A stretch of 64,000 bases of DNA from Trochalopteron elliotii (Eukaryota; Chordata; Aves; Passeriformes; Leiothrichidae): positions 1,400,782-1,464,781 of the forward strand of contig JANPWX010000109.1 in assembly GCA_024734555.1 (NCBI GenBank), in the 5' to 3' direction. Made by a program: the position numbers and the translations under genes. The notes beneath the pieces are model-generated. The model made no database searches. It was given only the letters and a program-made list of their open reading frames with translations, and was not told the origin of the DNA. This document shows, one piece after another, positions 1-10,714 of this stretch; within the stretch, counting starts at the first letter, position 1; every line of letters starts with the position of its first letter.

Positions 1-189
1 ACAAAGCGCGGCGGCGGCGGGAGAGGAAAACGGGGGGTCCCGGGCACGGCTCCGGGCGGTGCAAACACACATCACACCCCCTACCACCACCAGCAGCCTC
101 CGCTTTTATTTTTTATTTTTTTTTTCCCTCCCACACCTCTCCGAAAAAGAGCGAAGAGATCTTGGGGAAAAAATACTCCTTTTATTTTT

Positions 190-221
190 ATATATATACA
201 TATATTTATATGTATATATAT
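190..221. repeat. AT-rich near-perfect palindrome
   Basis: Two 15-base arms (190-204 and 207-221) are exact reverse complements separated by only two T residues. The arms are alternating TA with a single C/G step. The palindrome sits in an AT-rich low-complexity patch (about 181-265) inside the CpG-rich left end. Such sequences can extrude as cruciforms and often vary in length; no transcription-factor role is implied. Confidence 0.8.
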
Positions 222-411
222 TTTAATTATTATTTATCTTTTTATATATATATATTTATTTATTTTGGGGCGGGGGGTCACTTTTGCGTTTCTAAAACAC
301 CCTCCCCCCGCTAAAAAATATCTCAAACCAAACAACCCAGCGAGCAAAGCCAGGAGCCAGCTGCATTGTTCTGGATTTTTACTTTTTTGCTTTGATTATT
401 TTTTCCCTCAT

Positions 412-677
412 TCAGCTTTTTTTTTTTAAATATTATTTTGCAAACAGCCACACTCGGCTCAGGGCCTCCAGTGGGATTTACTCTTGGGGAAAGAAGCTTT
501 TTCCTTAAAGACAGCTCCCCGTGAACTCCCGATATTCGCTTTTGGGGTTTTTTTCAAATTTTTTCTTTTTTGTTTCTTTGCCAGAATCCTCCAGAGAGAG
601 AAAAAAAAAAGAAAAATAGATTTTGACGATTTTCTCTTCTTTTGTTTTTTTTCCATCCATGTTCTCTTACTTTCCAG
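412..677 (+). other. T-rich tracts ending in a splice-acceptor-like site
   Basis: Several T runs (around 417-427, 546-575 and 640-651) lead to a pyrimidine-rich stretch that ends in tttccag at 671-677. This is a good match to a polypyrimidine tract plus 3' splice site. A consensus donor (gtaagt, 737-742) follows 59 bases later. The intervening 59 bases carry stop codons in the plus frames, so any exon here would be untranslated. This is inference from splice-site consensus only. Confidence 0.25.
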
Positions 678-1400
678 GACACTCAAGTGGTGGGTTAATT
701 CTGTGTAGCTGTTTTGTTATTGTTGCAAAATAACCTGTAAGTCTATAAATATTCTGCTTGTATGGAATTGTTTGACTGTGCTGGGGATGCAAAATCGCTT
801 TGGCTTTTCTGGAAAGGGATTTTTATTTCTGCACTTTTTGCCTCTTGCTGGGCGAAGGCCTTTGCTGGGAGGTGGGACGGAGGGAATAATACAAAGCCTT
901 GGCATTCAGTGTCTCGGGTGGGTTTCGCAGGGGGTGCAGAGGGAGGGGACCTGTCACCCTAACCTTCCCCGCTCCTCTGTGCAAATGTAGCTCCCTGAAT
1001 GTAAATCTGTGGAGATTTCTTGCGTCTGTCCCCCAGCTTCGCGCGTTTATTTCCTGGGGGCCTGCAGCAAGGCTTGGCTTTGGGGGTGGTTCAGATCGCT
1101 CATTTTGCTTTCCCGGTCGGGTTTTTGGGCTGCGAGCTGCCGGTCGGCGTGGTGGGGAGCGGGGCAAGGCATGCTCTGGGCTGTGAAGGCATTCCCGGGC
1201 CCTGGTGATTAATAGAAATTTGTTTACGAGAATAACCACCGCAGGTCACGGTGCCCTCGGTCCGCTGGTGCAGTTGCTCGCAGCTACTGATTCCAGCACT
1301 GGCGAGCCCACGGAGCGGCCACCTTGGACGCGAAGTCCCCGGGTGCTGGCTTTATTTTGATTTCTCAGCTGAGCTCTTGAACCGAAACGTTTTAAAGCAA

Positions 1401-1426
1401 GGGGGGGGGGGGGGGGGGGGGGGGGG
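1401..1426 (+). repeat. Homopolymer run of 26 G
   Basis: Twenty-six consecutive G residues lie in the CpG-rich left end, preceded by aaagcaa and followed by agtgtgg. Exact length is unreliable in most sequencing data. A run this long can form G-quadruplexes. Confidence 0.9.
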
Positions 1427-1980
1427 AGTGTGGTAATAATAAATTAGGAAGAAAGTCCTTCTGCTAATACGAGTCGTCATTAAAAATAGCCCGGTGGCAA
1501 CACAGGGATGATACTCCCAAAACATTTGAGGTGATACAGATATGCTGGAGAGACGGCTGCCCTGTAGTTAAAATGCAAAATGGAATTCCCAGGGAGTGAG
1601 TGGAGTGGAGCCGGAGCTGTGTGACTTGTGCGACTCCGGTCCCGGCTCCAGGCAGAGAAGGGGCTCCCGGGTCTGCGAGTGACCAAAGGAGGGACGGACC
1701 CAAGAGTTGCAACTCTATTCCGGGATTTGATTTGGGTTTTTTTTTTCCTTTTCCCCCAGCAATGAAACTCAAAGGAAAGGGGTTGTTGGGGCGACAGATC
1801 TGTTCTGTTTGTCATTTGTCTGCAGTGTGTGACGCTTTCGTTTTAGCCCGAGCCCAGCGAGCCCAGCGCCCGCGGGACGCTCGGGAGCAGCAGCGAGAGG
1901 GCTGCCGCTTGGGGGATTTTTGGTGGAGACCCGAGGTCGAGCACAGCTTCCGTTCAAGTAGCACTCTTACGGGGGTGATT

Positions 1981-3460
1981 TCTCACTCTGCCTGGCCACA
2001 GCCAAGCCGGGCTTACATCAGAGTTTCCATCCTAACCCACCTCGTTGCAGGGACATAGGGAGCAGCCAGCAGCATCCCTTTCCGACTGGGAATTGAGCAG
2101 CCTGGGCGCCTTTGCTGAGATTTTGGCCTTTCTGCTCTAGTGTCGTACCTTCTCCTACTCCCTCACTGTCACTCAGGGCCCGGCTGCAGATACCCATGGG
2201 CTCTTGCCACTCGCCTCTACTCCCCACTGCTTCCTGCTGCCCCTAAAGCAGCAGTGGTTCCTGTGGTTCCTTGCTGGGGACTTCAGGGAACTGGGGATGG
2301 AGTCATTTCCCTGGGAGCCCTCTCCCAGTATCGGCCTGAGGGATCTTGCTGAGTGAGGCCTTGCCACCCTCTTCCTTTGCCTTCTTCCTTTGCCTGTCCC
2401 AGCTCTAGGGACCAGCACGGCAGCCGCTGGCAGTGGTGGTGGCTGCCAGGGTGGCAGTGTCCCTGTGGGACAGCTTCCGCTGCCTCCACAAGCCAACAGC
2501 AAGTGTCCTCTCTTTGAGGGAGAACCTTGGCCCCGTGGTGGGGAGGGTCGCTGGTGGGAATGTGCAAAGCCACCAGCAGCCCCATGTTGGCTGTGGGACG
2601 TTTCTCAGTGGCCCTGGGCTTGGTGTGGCTCCTGCACACCCACGAGGTGCCTGTGTGGGACGTGGAGGAGCAGCAGCAGCTTGGCCCTGTCTGTGGGAGG
2701 CTGTGGCAATCCCGCTGGCACCCCTCTCTCAAAAACCCCCTCTATGCTGCAGAGAGCTCCTCACCCAAGCAAGGGTTTGAACCCTCAAGTGCTACCCCTC
2801 AAAGTGGTAGCAATGCTGGAACAGGGGTGATGCTGCTGGGAAATGGTCCCCCTTAGAGTTGGCAAAGGTATTTCTGGTCATGCTGGAGCAGCTCCAAGGA
2901 GCAGGAGCAGAGGCAGGAGCAGTGCTGGGCATTGCCACAGGTGCCTCGCACCCTTCCATGGACTGTCCCTCTCCAGCTTCTTCATGGCCTCCCCTGGCAA
3001 AGCTCCTGGGATGAAAAGCAACCGCTCTGCCTGTGTGCTGGCGTGCAGGGTGCAGAGCAGTGTGAAATTTTTCAGCCATCCCTGGGAGCTGCAGTTGGAT
3101 GTTGGAGGGCCTAAGAGCTGGAGCTGCTGCTTGGCCGTGTGGAGAGTCCCCAGGCTTGGGTTGTTTCCCTCCAGGGGACACAGGGCAGGTTTTTATGGTA
3201 GATCGAGGCCAGTGCGTATTTTTCCCAGGTGAACTACACGCCTGGAAAGAAGTGCCTTGTCTTCTACAAAACACTGCTTAAATAAACAGTACCCCACTAT
3301 AATTTTTTCTTTTGAAATTAACTCCTTCAGGCCATAAGGCTTCCCCATCCTCACACGAAAATAACTGCCAGGACTTTTAAAGGGGAAAAATAAAATATGT
3401 CCAAGAGAGAAAAGTTTAGCCTGACAGAAGAGAGCCTGTGAACCTTTCCCCTTGGCCCTC
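1981..3460. other. Non-coding stretch, no gene seen
   Basis: GC-moderate but CpG-poor DNA with many ctg/cag/tgg words. Overlapping open frames on both strands (up to about 160 codons) use unrelated compositions in every frame and match nothing I recognise. They are explained by low stop-codon frequency in C/G-rich DNA. No repeat family was recognised. Confidence 0.6.
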
Positions 3461-3620
3461 GAGGATGGGTTTCAGGAACAGCCTGCCCATTTTGGAGCTG
3501 GGTGCTGCCGCATGAACGTTACTTAAAAGGAGTTTTGCGCACATTAATGCGAATGCAGCAAGGCCAGGCAGCACAGGGACAGCCGAGTCCCTGCCTGAAT
3601 TCAACTATCTTGTTTTCTAA
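3461..3620. promoter_or_regulatory. Candidate conserved non-coding element
   Basis: This single-copy stretch keeps several CpGs (gccgcatgaacg, tttgcgcac, aatgcgaatg) in an otherwise CpG-poor neighbourhood. It contains an ATTA homeodomain-type core in cacattaatgcg. That character resembles vertebrate conserved enhancers, but conservation was not tested. Confidence 0.25.
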
Positions 3621-3643
3621 TCTAACCTACTTTTTTTCTTTTG

Positions 3644-3661
3644 CCTTTTTTTTTTTTTTTT
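3644..3661 (+). repeat. Poly-T run
   Basis: About 16 consecutive T residues follow a T-rich stretch. It could be the reverse-strand A tail of an old retroposed sequence, but no recognisable element flanks it. Confidence 0.7.
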
Positions 3662-4019
3662 GGTCATAGACCGGTGCTTTGTAGGAACCTGTTCTCAGTG
3701 CAATCTCAGAGCTTTTTGTGGGTGTCTGATTTCTGTAACACGTTTTGGTTTCCAGTATGAATGTAATGTACAGGGAACATCATGACACTGCTCTAGGTGT
3801 ACATGATCTTATCTACCTGACATTTAAGGTTTTTTTAAACCGTCCAATTGGTATGATTTGCATAAAAATCACATGATTTTACTTTTTTTTCTTCTTTTTT
3901 TTCATGCATCATCATAACAAACTACTAAGGTTTACCAGGCTGTTTTGTGCCTGTCAGCATGAACACAGGGCCTGTTTCTCTCGTTTTCATTCCTCCCTGG
4001 TGGAGGTTGGGGATGTGAA
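3662..4019. other. Non-coding stretch, no gene seen
   Basis: Moderately AT-rich single-copy DNA with short T runs near 3880-3903. No exon, RNA gene or repeat family was recognised. Confidence 0.6.
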
Positions 4020-4320
4020 AGGTGGCACTTGGAGGGAACTTGTGATCCTAGCCAGCCACTGAAATCCTTAATAAGCAAATGTGTACAGTTTAACTTCCCA
4101 GAAGACAAAGCAGCTGAGTATGCATGCCATGCAGTTGTTGTTAATTTAAATAGTCGAGACTTCTTTTTATTGATAAGGAAACTCCTCTGGAACAGCCCCC
4201 CGGATCCCAGCAGGCTCCCCCTGCTGCAGCCGTCCTCATTACAAAACAAGGCCGCAATTAAAATAAACTCCAAGAGCTAAACAAACTGCTGCCTCTCGCT
4301 GGTCATGTGTTAGCTTTAGC
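4020..4320. promoter_or_regulatory. Candidate conserved non-coding element (enhancer-like)
   Basis: AT-rich words typical of homeodomain and other factor sites cluster here: gtatgcatgcc, gttgttaatttaaatag, ttattgataagg and cgcaattaaaataaac. They flank a GC-rich core (ccccccggatcccagcagg). The mix of AT-rich site clusters with retained CpGs and no repeats resembles deeply conserved enhancers. Function is inferred from composition only. Confidence 0.35.
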
Positions 4321-5990
4321 CTTTAACGCAGAACAAAATGTTTTCCTGGGTATTGGAAGAGGCATGGGCTCCGACTGGGAGGAGAAGAGGGAGCAGCAGC
4401 TGGGTGTATGGGAATGGCAGGGAGTGGGGTACTGCAATGCTCATCGGGGCTCCTTTCTCTTGCTTTCTTTTTGTTTTTTCTTGTTTTAAATTTGAGTGTT
4501 TGTGATCTAATTCGGTCTTCACTGCAAGGGAAAGGGCTGGAAGTGGAAAAACTTGAATGTCGTGGTGAAACCTGGCTGTCCCAGCATGTCCTGGGCACAC
4601 CTGACTGTACCTCACCCTCACCCAGCCCAGCTCCCACTGAGCCCACCAGCCACAAGCCCCTGGCCCAATCTGTGTTACTCCCTTCACGTCTCGTGCAGAG
4701 GCCTCAGGTGGCTACAGATATCCCTTGGCATCTGCCTGCATCTGGGTGGGTGTTGGGAAGGGGAGCACAGGGTGCCCTGGAGGATAGGACCAGAGGGATG
4801 AGGAGATGGATGGAGGGAGGGGCAGCCAGGGGCTGTGGAGGGCTGTGTGGCTGGCCAGCCCTCAGTGCCTCCATGCCACGCTGTGGCTCCCCACACGGCC
4901 TGAGAACACATTTTAACCCCTGTGCCATGTCCAGACGTCCCGTTTGGGGTAATGAATTGCACTCAGATGAATACTCTGCAAGAAGAGCTGCTCTGATGAT
5001 GGAGGGGTGTGCATCCATGCTGTGTGCACATCAACCCCCAGGATAATATTCCGGTAAAATTGCCCAAATAGCTGGCATATCTGCTTGGTGCTTGCTGCCA
5101 GGAGACAGTGTAGACCTGCCTGTCAAAAATTGCTTTCTTGCCACATAGGAGCATGGTATTTGCCTGTCTCCTGCCTGATCTCCCAAACTGGCTGTAAACA
5201 GCAGTTCTCGGAAGGTGGGTAAGGACTGTCCCCATTCCACTGAGCACGCACAGCCCCGTATAAATTCTGCCCCATCTTTGATTTAAAAGGGAAACTTCAT
5301 CCAAAAGTTTTCAAGCTGCAGATAATTACCTCCCACCCCCCCACCCCAACCCCCCAGACCCAGTCGATTTTTAACCAGTTATGGACCAAAGCCTGTCTGT
5401 GCCTCAGTGGGGCTGTGCTGGGCAAGAAGCCTCCTGGCAGGAGACATGGTGGGGGAGCCTTCACCTGATCAGTATCCCCAGGCAATTCCTTATTTGTCCC
5501 CAAATCTTGTCATCCTGTCACCCACCAAACCAAAATGTGTAACCGGTGGAAGCTGAAAATCCCTGGCCCGTGGCTGAGCAGCACTACTGACCTCTTTTCT
5601 TTTCAACAGATCTGTCAGCATTCAGATGTTACGATGAAAAAACCTCAGTAACCCCTACAGATACTTCTCTGATTAGGAGTTGTGCTGAGGTAGTTCAAAC
5701 CCAATGTGTAAGTTGCTTTGTTGGGGAAAAAAGTAATAAAAAGAATAAAAGGCAGTGCTTGCTTTGGATGGTTTATAGTATTATTTATTACTCCTACGCC
5801 TCAGAGAATCTTGCAGATATCTGATATTAAAAATCAGCAGAGAGCCTAAGAAGAAGGACAATGCCTGAAACTTTTACAGGCACAAGCACATTGTAATTAA
5901 AAGAGGGATTTGCATTGACCCTGATCGTTTTGAAATGGGCTTCTAAAGTTCAGGCTAAACTAGCCTGGGTTATTTCTCTTTTTTCTCAAA
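4321..5990. other. Non-coding stretch, no gene seen
   Basis: Mixed-composition DNA containing a C-rich tract near 5330-5360 (cccacccccccaccccaacc). The 212-codon plus-strand open frame at 4408-5046 begins inside non-coding-looking sequence, has no recognisable domain and overlaps equally open frames on the other strand. I treat it as chance. Confidence 0.6.
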
Positions 5991-6860
5991 TAACTCCCCG
6001 AACATCTCAGCCAGTAGAGTACTGTGTGAATTTTAATTTCTCTCTTCAAATAAAACATCGACGTAATTTTTATATTCTTTGAAATGATCTGTGCAATTTT
6101 GTTCACGGAAACTCTTTGATTTAGACTTAAAGGATTTAGTGACTGGATAGGAGGGTATCTGGAAGTAATGGTGAAAATGGTAATTATTTGTTTTACTGCC
6201 TTCTGGAATTCTTTTATTTCTCCGTACTATCTCTAAAAGCATGTCTGGCAATAACAAGCTGTCTCTAAAAAGAATTCAATTAAATGTATTGCCAACAGAA
6301 TATTTTATAATTTTATATACCAGTAGTTAGAGTGTTAAATAATATATTAGTAGATTTATAGACTACATTTAGGTATGACTATGAATAGCTACAGTAAAAA
6401 CTCAGAATATTCATGTAAAAAGGGAGGGGAGGAAGTTTGGTTTCTGGGGTTTAAGATTTTTTCTCCTCATCCTTTTTTGAGTTTCAGTTTTAGGACTTAA
6501 AAAGAATTAGATTTTCACATCTTTTTTCTGTTATTCTCGAATGACAAGAAAAAGTCAGCTATTTTTTGAGACAAAAATTCCCATGAGATTTCTTCTTGTT
6601 TTAAATAATAAAATATTAAAGGAGTAAGAAAGAAGCAGGCAGATCCTACGATATGGACATGAATCAAATGGGATATTTATTTGCATAGGTACATGGCAAA
6701 TAGGAAAAAATCGATCCCGAAGCTGTATGAAATTGCCAGTTACTCCATTACAGTGTTACAAATAGATTATTACCCATAAGAATGTAACTCTTAATGTCCT
6801 AAAAATAATTTAATGCTAGGATTATTTTTATTTAATTTGGTAAATGACAAATATAATTTT
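5991..6860. promoter_or_regulatory. AT-rich block, candidate conserved non-coding element(s)
   Basis: Unusually AT-rich single-copy sequence with many TAAT/ATTA/TTTAAT words, for example caattaaatgtattgcc and gttaaataatatattag. Isolated CpGs survive (acatcgacgtaa, gttcacgg, ttctcgaatg). No microsatellite or transposon structure explains the composition. It may hold several elements rather than one. Confidence 0.3.
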
Positions 6861-7159
6861 GATTTCTATAAAGCAGATAAACTGTCTCCCAAGAATTGGG
6901 AACTAAACCCAACTGCTCCCCCCCACCCCTGCTATTTTTTTCCTTTTTTTTCTTGTTTTCCTTTTTCTTTCCAAAGTCTCATCGACTCTTCTGAATTTTG
7001 CAGTTCATTTCTCATTCCTTCTCCCTCAATAAAAACACTTTTAGTCAGAAAACTTGATACTTTTTTTCCTCCTGAGCCTCCCTGTGAGTTGTCTCTCTCC
7101 CTCCAGACAAGTTTCGAGGATCAACAAGTTAACCTTCAGAAAGATTACAAAGGTACAAG
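6861..7159. other. Pyrimidine-rich non-coding stretch
   Basis: Runs such as ctgctcccccccacccc and tttttttccttttttttc give a plus-strand pyrimidine bias. No gene was recognised. Confidence 0.5.
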
Positions 7160-7340
7160 TGGGCTGCTTAAGAGGTGAATCATTAAACGTAAGGTGAAGT
7201 ATACGACTGCAGAAGGTTTCAATTAAAGTGACAGTCGAGGCAGCCTTTGCCTGCCCAGGAAAATTTGCTTTTATCGTCAGAGCCGTGCTGGGAGCTGCGT
7301 CCATCCCAGGCAGGGAGGTTGGGTTCCCACCGTCTGCATT
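7160..7340. promoter_or_regulatory. Candidate conserved non-coding element
   Basis: A single-copy stretch with retained CpGs (attaaacgtaagg, gtatacgactgc, gacagtcgaggc, ttatcgtcagagccg) and a TTCAATTAAAGTG homeodomain-like word. CpG retention stands out against the surroundings. Inference only. Confidence 0.3.
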
Positions 7341-8600
7341 CTGTGTTCCCAGGTCTGCTGCTGCCCCAGTCCACACTTCTGAAACAACTCCACCAGTTTT
7401 CAGCGTGATAAATTCTACTGTGACAGTATTAAAATATGGGAAAGGAGCCAGATCTCCTTTCTGTCCCATTCAGGCTGGAATCAAGGAGCCCACCTCGGAA
7501 TTGCCTTCACCCAATGCTCCTCATTACCATGTCCTGAGGAAGAGCAGGATCAGTCCCACAACCTCCCCCATTACTTCCCCAAATCCTGCTCTCTCCTACT
7601 TATTTTCGTGTTTTGTGTTTTTAAAGTAGCTTTGTTTTAATATCACAGTATATTTAATGAGCAGCCCCAGGGTGGAGGGAGAAATGCGAGATCCTTGCCG
7701 GCTAGTGGAAATCCTGCCCCGCTGCTGCCTTGTCCCCACATCCCTGTATCTGCTCGGCATGGGGCACCCCTAGTCCTGCTACCAAATGTCTCATGGGTGC
7801 CCAGGGGCTGTTTGTCCCCACACAGAGTCTGTGCCCATGCACAGAGGGTAATGCACAGACAACCAGTCCACTGGCAACTGTCCCACATGGAGGTCCCGTG
7901 TGCTTGGAAAGACTACGTGCAACATTGGTCTTTTTTTCCTGGCTTTTTGGAGTACAGGCAGCACAGTGGTCAGGCAGGAGTTAGAAAGGGGTCAGGCTAG
8001 ATACTGCCCTGACATGGAGCAATGCATTTTTTGGCACTTTGCTGATTTAAATTTTAAGTATTTTTGTGTTTTACATTTTGCTCTGATATGTTCCCATGCA
8101 GCAGCCCCGAGTGTGGATGACATCCTCTCCAGAAGGACACTCCAGCGATTGGGTTAATTCCCTCCTACTAATTCCTTACATAATCATGTGGGCTCAGATC
8201 CTCAAAAGTATTTGTGTGCCTGCCTCCCTTGGAAATCAGAGAGTTTAATTGTCTGCTAAAATTATTATGTTTTGTTTTGAAAGCAGAGCAGGAAATAACA
8301 AACTTGGATTTTATGAGATTTGTTTGCCTCTCTGTGGTCACAGAATACTTTTTTTACACTTCGCAATAAATTTCCTGTTAAATAACGTAGTACCCAGATT
8401 ACAGATGGGTTTTTAGGCAGTGACCAACAGGAACTTGAGTGCCAGCATAGATTAGGGAAGTTGGGTCTTGGCCTCTTGGTACCTCTGGTCCCGGTTAGTA
8501 AAACGTGTGTAAAGTGTGTGTAGGACAATGGCACAGTCCTGAAGAGATGCTGGAGAGAAGAATTCATTAAAGCCTGTGAGATGCTGAAATAGGAGGATAA
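7341..8600. other. Non-coding stretch, no gene seen
   Basis: Alternating GC-moderate (7640-7990) and AT-rich (8030-8420) single-copy DNA. The AT-rich part contains words such as gatttaaattttaag and taattgtctgctaaaattatt and could include a weak regulatory element. No exon or repeat recognised. Confidence 0.5.
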
Positions 8601-8949
8601 TAGAGATCACATCAGTGAGAGATGCCATCTATTACTGATAACGACTACACAGCTGACTGCATCTCCCCCTCTGGAAATGGCTCCTTTCTTAGTTTCATTT
8701 TTGGTTCGTATGACCAAAAAGAATTCTTCTCACTCCTTGGCATTTGTCCCCTTCAGATATTTCATGCAATACAGAAGAGGGAGGAATCAAAATACCATGA
8801 CATTGAAGTTCATTGCCGATTCTGCTCACGTCAGTTGAAATCAGTCACTAAAACCTCAGCCTGCAGGACCCCGTGCTCTGTATTTTTCTAGTCTAGGTAA
8901 TTGCAATGGCAGTAGGGGGAGGTAAGTAGAAGGAAAAAAGAACTGACTT
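8601..8949. other. Non-coding stretch with a short open frame
   Basis: An 89-codon plus-strand ATG frame (8622-8891) is present, but it has no domain I recognise and no flanking exon structure. I do not call it a gene. Confidence 0.5.
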
Positions 8950-9350
8950 CATTAGGTGTTAGAAGAGCTTATTAGAAAACAGGAGAAAAAAAAAAAGCAA
9001 TAAAATTATGAAGACGGGAATTAAAACAAGTGATGAAATCCGGTCTCTGCTGACTGCAAGGGGACACTTCTCACGCACCCTTTCTTGGTTTGGAAGATGC
9101 CCAGGCATTGATAAACATTTTACGAGAATTCGACTCCACAGCAGCAAGCGGCGGCGAATACCAAGAGAAAATATACTCGTGTGCCAGGATCAGCCCAGCA
9201 GCTTGAGAGGCAGCATTTAACCTGCTGCCTCGCAGCCTCTGGGCCCTGTTTGGGTTTGTTGTCAGCCAGCAATCTGGATCTGCACTATACCTGGGTTATA
9301 TTTAGGACAATTAAATTAATTGCTGGAACAGACAACCCTTTTTGGACCCA
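8950..9350. promoter_or_regulatory. Candidate conserved non-coding element (enhancer-like)
   Basis: AT-rich site-like words (gcaataaaattatgaagacg, cattgataaacattttacg, ggacaattaaattaattgc) alternate with CpG-bearing words (aaatccggtctc, aattcgactcc, aagcggcggcgaatacc). The segment lacks repeats and has the mixed composition seen in conserved developmental enhancers. One of the stronger candidates in the window. Confidence 0.4.
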
Positions 9351-10515
9351 AGGCACTTTGCCCCCCTTCTTGATACCGTAGGGCTGATGTAGTGATTCTG
9401 GGGCTTTGGCTTGGCAGTCAGAGCATGTGTGTGTTTTATGTAAGAAGCAGCAGTGGGGATGGATGCTGCTAGAACAAATATTTGGTTAATTTTTGTAATT
9501 ATTAGTAATAACAATACTCTGCTTTCTCAAGCACCTTTCATGTCTGGGTGCTTTTGAAACACTGGTAAAGCCAAGTGATGCAGCTTCATTCTAGGGGCTG
9601 TAATTAGCTTTAGCTCCACTTTGTAGATGTGGAAAGTGAGGTGGAGGGAGGTGAGAGGATTGGAGGTACAGCAGAGCTGGGGGCGGTGCCCTGAGCAGCA
9701 GCCAGCAAGAGCTACCAGAAGTAAAGCTCAGGGCTCTGCCAGCCTCTTGGTTGACCTGTCCTGAGAAACAAGCTCATCTCACCATGCTGTGCTGATATTT
9801 GGGCCAGCCCCTGTTCTGGGAGCCTGAACTTTTCCTCCGAGAAGATTTAAATACACCCTGTCCAGGAGGATATCTCTTGGCCACCTGCCCCACCTCCCCG
9901 TGTCATCTCCCCTCATTGGCAGAAGTGATGGGACAAGATGGTTTCATGTGGTTCCTCTTCCCATCCCTCCTCCTCACTGGGCTCCACGTGCCCATGGGAT
10001 GAGAAGGGTCCCTCAGTGACCAAGAACAGGGGAGACTTGCTGGGCTTTGGAGCCTGGTCCGCACAGGCCTGGGTTACCACATCCTCTTTGGCCAGGTTGG
10101 CTTTTTTCTTCTGCCTGCCTGTCACAAGACCTCTTTCCCCACATGGTTAGGGTGTTTCTTCCAGTTTCCTCCCAATGCTGGTTAACAGACCATTTGTCCC
10201 CCACCACGCTCAGGTCAGCTCTGTACCACCTCTGCCCTTTTGCACCAGTCTGCTCTAGATCTCTTGGACATCTGTGTCCAGGCTGTGTTTGTTTTGTGAA
10301 CAAATGGGTAGCAAACTCAATAATTTGGGATTATCCCTTAGGAAAGTCAGTATCTCATTCCGAAATGAACCCTCTGAGACTTCAAGGCATGGATTGTGAT
10401 TTACATGGTCTCTTCCAGTCTGCACCTTCCTCTAGTAGGGTCATGTCATGTCAGCTGGGATTGAGGGATTGAGGCCTAAAACAAGGATGGGTAAATTCTA
10501 AATCTAATCTTGGGT
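9351..10515. other. Non-coding stretch, no gene seen
   Basis: CpG-poor mixed DNA. Open frames on both strands overlap one another (for example near 9938-10472) with no recognisable products. Confidence 0.6.
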
Positions 10516-10547
10516 AAAAAAACAAAAACAAAAACAAAAACAAAAAA
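10516..10547 (+). repeat. A-rich simple repeat, (AAAAAC)n
   Basis: About five short units of A runs interrupted by single C residues. It could be a decayed A-rich tail of a retroposed element, but the left flank shows no recognisable family. Confidence 0.8.
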
Positions 10548-10574
10548 CTCCAAACAACAAAGGATTAATAATCT

Positions 10575-10650
10575 ATCATTTCTATTCTATTTTTTTCTCT
10601 TATATTCCATTCTAATCCAATCCATTTCTCTTATATTTCATTCTTGCTGG
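10575..10650 (+). repeat. Degenerate ATTCT/ATTCC-like low-complexity tract
   Basis: Repeated pentamer-like words (tctattctattt, tatattccattc, taatccaatccatt, tatatttcattc) form a diverged simple repeat next to the A-rich tract. Confidence 0.6.
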
Positions 10651-10714
10651 AAGAATGTGTCTTCCCAGCATGTTCCCTGGTTTAGGCCCTCAGTGCCAGC
10701 ACAGAGATTCTGGC

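Larger units (their letters stand above)
1..1980. promoter_or_regulatory. CpG-rich region, probable CpG-island promoter or first-exon/intron edge
   Basis: CpG dinucleotides are frequent at 1-60 (gcggcggcggg, cccgggcacgg), 850-1340 and 1620-1980, and drop sharply to the right of about 2 kb. Long T-rich and AT-rich tracts separate the CpG-rich parts. In vertebrate genomes such a block usually marks the promoter, 5' UTR or start of intron 1 of a developmental or housekeeping gene. No convincing coding exon is visible inside it, so the coding part of the gene, if any, lies left of the window or far to the right. The orientation of that gene cannot be told. A CpG-rich 3' UTR is a less likely alternative. 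Confidence 0.5.

Noticed and set aside
4408..5046. 212-codon plus-strand frame
   Set aside because: Overlaps other open frames on both strands, no domain, no exon context; consistent with low stop frequency.
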